A stretch of DNA of 64,000 bases, taken from Symbiodinium sp. CCMP2592. Its lineage: Eukaryota; Sar; Dinophyceae; Suessiales; Symbiodiniaceae. This document shows, in pieces, positions 1 to 9,900 of this stretch. The position numbers and the translations under genes are program-made. Numbering within the stretch: position 1 is the stretch's first letter; each line of letters begins with the position of its first letter. Location: positions 1,483,001 through 1,547,000 of the forward strand of contig CAJNDT010004557.1 of NCBI GenBank assembly GCA_905221615.1, written 5' to 3'. The notes under the pieces were generated by a model. The model had not been told where the DNA came from and did not search any database. It saw nothing but the letters and a program-made list of their open reading frames with translations.

Positions 1-946
1 AATCTGTCTGAGGAACCAAGCATAAAGTTTGCAATGGGGCAACCGTCAGGCCCCATGACATAGCTATGGTTTCCACCAACACAGTTGCAGGCACCACCGA
101 AGTATCAGGAAGACCATCCAAGCTGACAGCAACAAGGCGTTCACCCGAGGCTCGAGACATGTGGACCAAGCTCCAATGCCCATTATAGACAAAGGCTGCG
201 AGCAACGTGTGCGCATTGGCTCGTGGAAGCACCTCAAGACAACGACATGCCAAGCCCTGCATTGAAAGCTCAACGACCGTCGTGGCGACGGCACTCGGAA
301 GAATGCATAAGCCAGGAAATGATGCTAAGTCCACAAAGTGACCTAAAGCTGCATCAACTGCCGTGTCTGACATGCCAAAAGCATCGGAGGAATGTATGCA
401 GGGAATTCGCAAGTCCATGATCACGTCCTTCCAGAGGCGGGAATCCAAGGGGAAGCCTGCTCCGGTCAAGCCATCACGGCAGCACAAGCGATGCCAGGAG
501 GCATCAGAAGGAACCACCTCAAAAGCAAAAGTGCCAGCTGGGATCCGATGTTCAGTTATTCCACTAGAGGAAATTACAACGGCATGAACCGCCAGCTCTG
601 GCAGGGGTCTGGCCTGACATTTGTCAGCAATTGAGAGCACACATGAAGGGCTGCCTGCAAGGCTTTGCAGTGGGGTGGATGGCGGAATGACCCGTCCTTC
701 ATCATATAGGTTTAAGCGCTTGCCAAAACCTGACAACCTGGCCTCAGCAATCAAGAGATCAGCAACAGTGTCAGCTGGCGCAGCACGCATTTGAAAGTTG
801 ACTCCATCTTGCCTAATCGTGATCTGAAAAGCATGAGGGCCTTCAGACGTGGCCCAATGATCAGCCTGCTCCGTGAGCACAGACCTTTTACTCACCGAGT
901 TACAGGAACTGGCCAGATCTATCACAGCAGCTGCTGATTCAGCCAT
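1..946 (-). CDS. Partial large protein with N-terminal ubiquitin-like fold (runs off left edge)
   Basis: Reading the minus strand from the ATG at 946-944, the frame stays open for 315 codons to the window edge; the first in-frame stop upstream is at 1019-1021. I checked every possible stop triplet in this frame. Residues about 40-106 look like a ubiquitin/beta-grasp fold: a start ITIRQDGVNFQMRA, then DTVADLLIAEARL, then RLNLYDEGRVI and TPLQSL. A second beta-rich block follows. Near residue 257 there is a GHWSLVHM motif and near 277 an LDGLPD motif. A His-Trp followed by an Asp about 20 residues later resembles Ulp1/C48-type cysteine peptidases, but the cysteine would lie beyond the window, so this is only a suggestion. 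Another possibility is a fragment of a large dinoflagellate mobile-element ORF. The frame is also open from 946 to about 1018, so an upstream exon could join there. Confidence 0.6.
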   Translation of the reverse strand, partial: MAESAAAVIDLASSCNSVSKRSVLTEQADHWATSEGPHAFQITIRQDGVNFQMRAAPADTVADLLIAEARLSGFGKRLNLYDEGRVIPPSTPLQSLAGSPSCVLSIADKCQARPLPELAVHAVVISSSGITEHRIPAGTFAFEVVPSDASWHRLCCRDGLTGAGFPLDSRLWKDVIMDLRIPCIHSSDAFGMSDTAVDAALGHFVDLASFPGLCILPSAVATTVVELSMQGLACRCLEVLPRANAHTLLAAFVYNGHWSLVHMSRASGERLVAVSLDGLPDTSVVPATVLVETIAMSWGLTVAPLQTLCLVPQTD

Positions 947-1020
947 GGCGAAACGGTCCCTCAGGCGATCTGTTGAAAAACGGCCGCACCCCTGGTAGGA
1001 GCCTGAGCCCGCGGCTCCCT

Positions 1021-1180
1021 AAACCCCTATAAACTCTAAACCCCAAACCCCTAAACCCCTAAACCCTAAACCCTAAACCTGCCGAGGCTGCGGCCTGCAA
1101 GATCCGCGTCTCCTCCGAGGCAGCCTTGGTTCAGGCCAGACCCTTAGGGTTTAGGGTTTAGGGGTTTAGGGTTTTAGGTT
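1021..1180. repeat. Telomere-like tracts around an exon-like island
   Basis: 1021-1079 is degenerate CCCTAAA repeat and 1140-1180 is TTTAGGG repeat, in opposite orientation. The 60 bases between them (about 1081-1138) contain no repeat and read as sense codons on the plus strand (AAACKIRVSSEAALVQ), ending at a possible GC donor. Whether this is a true exon is uncertain. Confidence 0.5.
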
Positions 1181-2861
1181 TTCATGCTTAAGCCTAAGGG
1201 TCCAAATGACCCATTAATTAGGTACTTGGGTTTAGGATAGTAGTTACGTAGGTTTCTATTTTTTGAGAGTATATGATTTCTAGGTACTTGGACTATTAGG
1301 GTAGGCCTTCAAAACTTCTGAAGCCTAAACCCTAAACCAACTGATGAAACGTCAGAGTCAGAGGACTACGAGCGGAAGGTGGCGCAGCTGGGAAGTGGAG
1401 TGGGGCCACAGGTTGACGTGCACCTTGGCGTGCGTAGTTGTTGTGTAATGGTTTTTGGGGTTTGGGGGATTACGGTTTAGGGGTTAGACAGTTTTGTTAT
1501 AGTACGGTTTTTTGTGTGTGACATATATCTTTTTTTAATCTGCGGTTTTGTCAAGGATTCTTTCGGATTGAAATGAAGTGCGGTTCGACTTAAGCTTAAG
1601 CTGTTCTGTTGTGTAGCCTTCTCGCATCGCCAAGCCTCGCAGATTCTTTGCATGGTGTTTCGAGCCGAGAGCGCCCTGAGTTTCAAACCCGGTTGATGGA
1701 ATTTCCGTCGTGGCAATGATGATGGCGACGACGATGATGATGACGGTAACGGTCTACAGTGTGCTTCAGGACCTGTCTTGTTTCTTGGGGTTGATGGGTT
1801 CAAGATCGGGGATCCGACATAGGGTAGTCGTAGGCTAGAGGATGATGGGTTTCGGCATGGATTAGGTCCCGAAAAATGGCATGCCTGGATGTGAGAAAAG
1901 TGCTGGTGTGATAACATGGTCGGAATAAGTATTAACAAAAGTGCCCATTGATCGACCCCATATCAGTATAGCATAGTATGGCACAATTGTCTCCCAGAAT
2001 CCGGGTCTAACAAACGATCCCAATCTGAACACCCAGCCAAGGCTTTCGAGGAACTTCCCAGGGCATGTGCATGCACATAGCGTCTCCGAAACAAGGTTTC
2101 AGTAGTCATCGATGAGCGACGGAAAGCTGATCCCTCAATCCTCAGTTTCCTGGTCAAGGGTGCCCAAGCACCCAAGTTCGGAATAGCACCTGAGAGGCTC
2201 GAAGCTCTCAAACTTCAAGGAAGTTGAGAACCCAGGGTTCTTGGTAAGAGGTACCGGGCCCTCCGCAGTCTAGAGACTTAGGGCACTTCAGCACATGACG
2301 CTGCAGTGTTGTTCGTTTTTTCGCAGAAGACTTCTGCAAAGGGAACACCCAGCAATAAACCAGATTTGATGTTGGCACGAGAACAGACGTGTTTGATGTG
2401 TTTATGGCATGTAGGATGAAGGAGTCGTTTCGGATCTCTCTAAACCCCAAAGCGTACGCGAACCCTTTATAGGCACACCTTCAAACTTCCAGTGGCGAGG
2501 CTCGACCAACTCTCAGTCGTCCTGGACCCGGCGAAGGCATCATCCAAGAGTGAGTTTGAAGAAAGAGATAGATACAGGTGTCGGAATACAGTACTTAATA
2601 ATATGCCGTTTCAGTCACTCCCGAATATATGTGTAGTGTAATATAAACCCGATTCGACTTCTTAAGGCACCTTGTGTCCTATGCTAGCTGCTCAGCAGCC
2701 GGGGCGACGCAGGGTGTGGGAGGAGGGGAATTTCAGAAGGCCACACCACCCTAACGGGGCGGATGCCATGGGGATCCACGGGGTGCGGGCAGCATCATGT
2801 GTTTTGAGATGTTGAGCCCTCCGAAACCGAGTGACTCTAATACCTATCGGCAAGCAACACC
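1181..2861. other. Gene-poor stretch with one exon-like island
   Basis: Around 1337-1413 the plus strand reads ETSESEDYERKVAQLGSG and ends at a good CAG|GTTGAC donor, so it may be an exon. A 153-codon minus-strand open frame at 1477-1938 is serine- and proline-rich with no recognisable motif and is probably chance. I see nothing else. Confidence 0.35.
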
Positions 2862-3242
2862 ATGTCTGCTGCTGAAGTTGCTAAAATAGCTCCTACTGCT
2901 GCTTCTAATGAGGCGGGGAGTTCAGGTGCTGCCTGCTAGGGTTCAATGACTGGGACATGATAAGCTGGAAGTAGAAGAATCAATTCAGGGTACTCCATCA
3001 ACTGATCGCTCAAGCATCAGGACTTAACAGCCCCATCTTACTTTTCTTTGCAGGCTTTGGCATGCAAGTAGGTTAAAGCCGAACAGTCTATTAAGCCTCA
3101 ACACTTCAGAGCTTGACATCTACCTTTCTTGCAGGACTTCGCTCAAGACCAAGGTGCGGACGATCTCCATGCGAGACAAAGCTTGGATCTTGTCGAGAAG
3201 CTTCTCGACCGAAGGATTGACATAGTAGCTTTTATAGGGCCT
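2862..3242 (+). CDS. Start of a multi-exon gene (three exons), product unknown
   Basis: Three plus-strand pieces join in frame: 2862-2925 from an ATG (MSAAEVAKIAPTAASNEAGS...), a 14-base micro-exon 3054-3067, and 3135-3242. Exon 1 has 64 bases and the micro-exon 14, so exon 3 opens exactly in phase 0, and all three translate without a stop. Donors are CAG|GTGCTG, CAA|GTAGGT and CCT|GTGAGG. Acceptors are CTTTGCAG|G and TTCTTGCAG|G, matching the AG|G acceptor preference known for dinoflagellates. The third exon reads DFAQDQGADDLHARQSLDLV and then EKLLDRRIDIVAFIGP, a probable amphipathic helix. I do not recognise the family. Later exons would lie downstream, and the retrotransposon at 3541-13551 could sit in the next intron. 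An alternative donor at 3225 (ATA|GTAGCT) would end exon 3 18 bases earlier, also in phase. Confidence 0.5.
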
Positions 3243-3535
3243 GTGAGGTGGCGTGCGGATTTTTAGGTTTTAGGTGCGGAACAAAGGTGCTACAAGTGCT
3301 TCAGAAGGGTTTGTTGTGATGGTTAGTTAGAGCTAGTATCGTTTGGGGTTCCCCGGTATTTCGAGAGTCTGTAGAACACCCTTCTCCCCCAACGGGGATT
3401 CATACAAGGAGGGTTAAGGTCCCCTGTAGCAGACCTGGGCTGGCGCCTCCAGGGTTAAGGTTTGGGTTCTTTTCGGATTAGCATTGGGGCTACCATCGGG
3501 GTTCACGTTAGAGTCGGCATCAAGCTCACTGTTAG

Positions 3536-3540
3536 GACTG
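3536..3540. repeat. Target-site duplication GACTG (left copy)
   Basis: The five bases before the LTR at 3541 are identical to the five bases after the LTR ending at 13551. Confidence 0.93.
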
Positions 3541-3851
3541 TGAGAAACTTCACAACCCAGAAGGGTTCACCTGTGATCTTCGACGGGCGGGAAGGAAGTT
3601 CAGAGGGACATGGCTTCGAATTGGCGAACCTGCTGATTTTTCACACAGAACGTGTTTGCTTCTGCTTGCTCATGGCCATATTGGCCGGTGCTTTGCTATA
3701 CACATTGAAGTTCGGACCTGTCAGTCAACCTACCATAGTGTACAAAGTGCAGGGACGTTCAGGTCATACTCAAGAGCTCTTCGCGACTTGGGCATTCACT
3801 GCCTTCATGACTCACACTCAAGACCGCGCACTGCAGACATGGATTTCATCA
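3541..3851 (-). repeat. 3' LTR of element 1
   Basis: Direct repeat of 13241-13551, identical across 311 bases, with terminal TGAGAA...ATCA on the plus strand. In the element's orientation this is the downstream LTR. Confidence 0.95.
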
Positions 3852-3860
3852 CTCCTCCTT
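3852..3860 (-). other. Polypurine tract of element 1
   Basis: On the minus strand AAGGAGGAG directly abuts the 3' LTR. Element 2 has GAGGAGGAG in the same place. This is the expected site for plus-strand DNA priming. Confidence 0.75.
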
Positions 3861-3906
3861 GGTCCTTGCCCGCGGCAGAGACCACCATACAGTCTGCTGT
3901 GCGTGC

Positions 3907-6900
3907 TCAAGCATCCTTCCATCGGGACAGCCATTCCGATGTTGCCGTCTTTGATGAAAGCGTAGCCCATGAGAGTTCGGTCCGGCCTGAAAGGCTACGG
4001 TGTCGCCATACGTACAAAATGTACTTCAACTGTCGTGTTGTTGGTCTCATCGAAGATGGTGTCTCATCACCCATCATCATGGCAAGGCGTCGTACCAGGT
4101 CCTCCTTGAGACCTGAGACAGGTAAGCCCTCGTTCTCAAGGCCCGACTTGAGGTTCTTCACTGTAAGTAGGCCTAGAACATCTCGACAAACCCGATCACG
4201 CTCAAATTGCCCTGCACCATCCACGGAGTCCGGGGTCGTCGGCGTAGACATGCGTCTAGACGGTGGTGGAGTCGACGGTCGTGGCAACGGCGGGGTCCTT
4301 GGTCTCTGGCCTCCAAAAACACTTTCACGGGTGTCTTCGATATTCATCGGAGCCAGAGGCCTAGGCGATGGCCTGGGCGTGTGTGCCTGGCTCTCGCGTT
4401 CTTCTCGGAGAACCTGTCGTAGAGAGCGTGTCACGCTCTCACTGGATGTAGGCTCGTCTTGCTCCACCCACTTCTCGATCTCCGCCTCCGCTGCTGCCTT
4501 AGCCAACTCCCTCAACTTGTTAATCCTCCTTGTTCGCTTGGTACCGAACACATGATGCACTGCATAGCGGTAGAGCAACTTCGTCGCCTCCCAGACAGCT
4601 ACAGCAGAGATACACGTCAGAAGCAGCATCATCAGCAGCTCTCCTGACCCAGTCATCTGCAAAGGCTCCTTCTGGGCTGACACAGCCAACGATTGCACCG
4701 CCAGCATAAGCAGGAACAAGCATCCCAGCTTCATGAACTTCATTGTCTTTGCTCCATTCAACTCCGGCAGGCCAACCATATTCCATACACCCAACAAGTG
4801 CATCAGTCGGGCACGGCTGTGCAACTTGGTAGGTAGGTCCGCAGGCTGGTCCTCCCCCGGAAGGTGAACCACTCGTAGACTTCCATTCATCACCTGGTCC
4901 AGTACATAAGAATGTCTGATGCGTAGATGCCTCGTCCTCCAGCTTCCAGATGAACCATTCAGGATGTTGTGGGCCGCCATGTTGTCGATAAACAGGCTCG
5001 GTGGTTCCTCTTGCGGTAAAATCTCCTTCAACATTGCCTGAGTGGATTCCAACAGCAAGGCACACGTGGATCCCTCCATCAGCTCTGCTTCACAAACTGA
5101 CATGGCCACCATGCTCTGCTTGCCAGCCTTCCATGAGACAGGTGTACGACCCACCATAACCATGCTACAGCCAAAGCTCTTGCCACCATACGGAGCAAAC
5201 GACGCATCACTGAATCCCGACAACCCTACACGGAAACCTGCCTCATGTTGCTGCGTGGGCTCTGCTGTGGACTGCGTGGGCTCTGCTGTGGACTGCGTCG
5301 GCTCTGCTGTTGCGGACTGTGTTGGCTCTGCTGTTGCGGACTGCGTTGGCTCTGCTGTTGCGGACTGCGTTGGCTCTGCTGTTGCGGACTGCGTTGGTTC
5401 TGCTGCAGCTTCGACCTTCAACTTGAGCGTCGCAGTCGCGTTGAGATAGGCAATCACCTTCAAACCCACTTGGTAGACCTTCACCGGTCTCTTGGCCGTC
5501 ATTGCCGCCATGTAGTTCGTGACAAATAAAATGTCAGGCCTTGTGCGGTAGGCTAGCCAAAGACACTCTCCTGTGACCTTCTGAGCCCTGGTGAGCTCCT
5601 CCGCATTGAAGTTCTCCACCTCACCCTCGACCTCATCATCTTGGATCCACTCCTTCGGGCAAGGCAGGCCTGCGGCAGCTTGGGGGTCCAAACCATGAAG
5701 TCTCACCAAGTTGGTGACATAGGCCTCCTGTCCCAATGTGAAGTTATCCCCATCCTGGTCAAGCTCCATACCCAAGTAGCGGAGCCCCTTGTCAGAGAAC
5801 TCCAACTCCGAACAGGGCCATATGGAAGCGATCTTGCCATGCAGCAACAGGATGATTGCTTTCTTCGCCAGGTAAAGGAGGTCGTCCACATAGGTGACCA
5901 GGAGCCCCTTCAGCTGGGGGCGGTCCGCTCCGTTCGGCATGAAGAGAATTAACCAAAGTTCACCATCGGTGATCAACGGCCTCAACCACAAATACCTCTC
6001 CGCGCAATGCACCATGATCTCCTTCAAAACCTTGGTGCGGTGGTTGGCCCATAGTGCCGGGCTTTCTCTCAAACCGTAGAGTGCCCTTCTCACTACAAAC
6101 ACCATGTCCTCCGGAACGAGGTTCGCCTGCACCAGGATTTTAGGCGGTATCACACCGTACGTTGGCCTGTTCGACGGCCACTCCGCCTGAAGGAATGCCG
6201 CTGAAACATCAGTAGCAGCAGCGATCCATCCAAGTGCCGACGCGATGGCCAGAGCCAAGCGGAGCGCCTCAACGGAGGCGCCCGCTGCGTACAGCTCGCT
6301 GGCGCTCAAGGACTGGTTGGCGAGGTTGCCACATATCACTATCCTCGCTTTGCGTTTCCACCTTGCACCAGTGGACTTCTTCTCTGCCTTGGTCTCCGGC
6401 GCAGGAGGCTTCACGGTAAACACGACTTTGCCAGGAATAAGGATCAGAGATCCTTCCTTCACCATTCTCCTTGCTTCTGTGAGAGTTCGGGGCTCGATGG
6501 CGTTCGTCTTGGACCCTAGATTGGTGAGCTCCTTGTCCATAGGCTCGATCCAGTCGCCAATGTTCGCCTTCACCTGCTCCAGCGGAACATCCAGCGTCAC
6601 GTCCAAATCCTTCTTGAGGCTGACAAGGTATTCCTCGATGTCCCCAATCTCCTTGTCGTCCATGACATTGGCCACCTTGAGGTAGAGGTTATGGCAACGG
6701 GACTCCACTTCCTTCACTTGATCATCAACATCCTTGATCAGGTCCCTGACCACCTCGTTGATCCCTTTTATCTCCTCTCGAATCACCTCTCCCACCGTAT
6801 TGAACTCTTCCGCCAGAATCTCCTCCTCAGCCAAGAAGTCTTGCAACCATTCCCGGCGTTCCTGTAGTCGCCCAAGTACATCTTCTTGAAGTTGCCGCAA

Positions 6901-9900
6901 TTCCTGGCTTAGCTCCTGGGCCTTCTCACTGCGCTCCTCCTGGGTTCTGCTCATCTGGAACATCATCGCCTCCGACTCGGGGAAGTTCTCCGTGACATTC
7001 ATCATGTTGAGCACTACCCGTTGTAGTTGATCAGGTACTCGTGGAGGCAAGGGTGGTGGTTGGAAACCATACTCCACCAACTGGTCGTAGGTGGGCTGCT
7101 TCATCTTCGATGTCCTCGGAGTATATGCCGTAAGAACCAATCTCTTCCCCTGCCACTCCTCTGTTTGATGGAACTTCCGCGGGTTGAACGAGATGGGGTG
7201 CCCAGGTCGTAGATCTCGAACTCCTCCTCTTCGCCAATCCCCTCTTGGGAGCTGCCTCCATTCATCGGTGACATCATAATCCTCCGGATCCGACTCCACC
7301 CACACTCCGCCGCCCTGGTCACATGGTAGTAGAGGAAGTAACACATTGTTTCTTCCCACATAGTTGTGAACGTCGCGGTGGATCTGCATTCCCACATTTT
7401 CCGTCAGTAGGAGGGACGTGAAGTCCGTAATCCCAGTGATCTTCTGGAAGGCCTTGACCATATAGGCAGTGACCACCGGAAACCGGTCGGAATCCAAAGT
7501 GACTCCGCATTGTCCTCCATGGGTGTACTGGCCCATCAGCCATTGCAGACCCTCGCCCTGGGTTGTTCGTGTAGTAGTCTTCGCGTAAATCCTCAGGGCA
7601 TCCCACAGTTCCACTATGTTCTCCACCCCGTAGAGCTCTGCATCCATGAGGTCCTTGGCCTTGCGGTCGACTTCTGTGGTAGGATCCAGGAGGAATTGGG
7701 CCAAGGAGGTTTTTCCCCTAACTCGACGTACTGGGTCCTCCACTTCCATTTCAAAAGGCCCATGGTTCACCAAGTCGTCGGAGTCGATGAGGTACGGCTT
7801 GATGTGCACAGCCGTCGTGTAACTCCCATCATCATGACGCACCACGCGTCCTCCACGGACGTCCCCTGAGTATCCAACGAAGGTACCGGAACGCCAGCGT
7901 TCAGCAAGATCATATCGACCACCCTGCCCGAACCTCTTATGTTTCACGTGGACTGGCGCTCCAAACGGCAATGCCGCATCAGATCGGTCACCCAGAGCCA
8001 AGTCTCGCTGTCGTTTGGCATGAAATTCCGCGGCAAGGGGCCAACAGGACATAGGCAAGGAGGCAGCTCTCAACAGAAGCTTCACCCGGCTTTTGATGAC
8101 CCTAACCATCGCCTCTGCCCGGCCGTTCTGTTGAGGTTGCTGACTCTCTCCTGTCGTTGCCAGGATGTCCCGACTCGCCATCCACTCCCTTGTTTCCTGG
8201 GCCATTAGCTCCAACCCACGATCGCTGTGGATGCGCACCAACGGAAGCCCTTGTTGTCGTAGCTGTAGGTAGATCTGCTGGATCCGTGACCTTACTTCCT
8301 TCGCCGTGCGAGTCTTCATTGGAACAACAAAAGGGAGGGTCTGGTAGTCAATGTCGTCACCAACATCCTTGTAGAGGGCCTTGAAGCGTTCATTCATCGC
8401 CTTCTGCTCCTCATCCTCCTCCTCATCGAGTTGCTCCGCATCTCTCCGGTCCTCTTCAAAGGGGTCGATCTCGGCTTCAATCTGTTCCTCCTCCTCTTCC
8501 TCCGGTAGGTCCGCGTCCTTTGCCAGTTCCAAGCGGGGATGGCAATAAGCACCAATGAGGAGGTATCTAAGGCCCTTTTCCCCTGCTGTTTCTCCCTTTG
8601 TCCTGAAGGGACCCGCGATGTCGATGCCCAGGGTGTAGGCCGAAGGAGCAACGCACCGTCTGTGTGCACGGCCAGTTGCTGCGGCACGGACGCAAGTCCG
8701 ACACCTTCGATCATAGGGAACATGTCCATTGGCAACGTGCCTCTCCCAGTAGGCCAAGTCTCGCGCATTCATCTCCTTGGGTCCGGCGAGCTTGCACATC
8801 ATGGCTTCTCGTTGTCGCCGGCTTCCGTTTCTCCACTGTACCATAGCCTCCGCTAAGCCGGTCTTCAACTCAACAGGCCAGCTCGATTCCGGCGAGGGGT
8901 AGTTGAGCCGTGGGATCTCACTCTCCTCCACAGTCAAACCATCCGAGATCGGAAGCGTTCCCGCCATGAAGTACACCCCGGTCTTGGAGGCAACGGCATG
9001 GTAGCGGAGGTAGCGAAACTCTTCCTTGAAACGGGTCCAGGTGAAACTGGTCCAAACCGGGTGCCAAGTTGGTGCCTCCATCATGAAGAAGGGGGAGCAC
9101 AAGCACTCCCTGGTGGCCCCAGTATGTGCTACCAGCCAAAGCAGCATCATCCTGCGGAACAGCATTGAGCCCGACTCTGACCCTCGAGGTGGACCTCCAA
9201 GTATCCCTTCGATCTGTCCCCTTGCCGCTGCCCACATAAGGGCTCGCACAGCCGGCGTGTAGGTGCGGAGGTCGAAGGCCTTGTTATTCCGGATGTCCAT
9301 CCGAACCACAGTGACATCATCAGACTCTGCGCGGGAAAACTCGGCGCCCTGCTCGTCTCCATTGTACAAGTGGACGATCCACCTCGTCCTGAGAAGCCTC
9401 TTTCTCATAGTCCGGTTCCAGGGCAGTGCCTTCAAGTAGTGAGCACCTGCCTCATCAGAGAGAAGGAGCTTGTCGTCCACGCCAAGAAGAGCTGCAATGT
9501 CTTCTTCCAAAGGAGCTTGTAGAGGAGCTTCGGGGTCCAACAACATCCGCCTCAAGCTTGCCCGTTCGCCGGTCTCTACAAATGCTTCAGCACAATCTAT
9601 CCACGTGGTGACCGTCTCCTCTTCCGACGCGATCATTTTCAGCACTCCCTCTTCCGTTTGCTTCTCAAGCTTTCCCAGTTCCACTTGTTCCAAATCCGCA
9701 ATGAGTTGAAGTGCTTCGGCTTCACGTAGCACAGGCGTATCCCCCACGAGCTTCGTGGGCAGAATCCCATGGACCGGGTGTCGCACCTGGAGCCCCTTTT
9801 TTCTGCTCCACTTGAGCTCACAGCCAAGGGAGCTGACGAGGCTTCCGAGCGGTAGGATAGTCCCTCCTCCTTGTTCCTCCTCCGCAAGAAGAGTGCCTCC

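Noticed and set aside
1477..1938. 153-codon minus-strand frame
   Set aside because: Serine-rich low-complexity text with no motif; no splice or promoter support.
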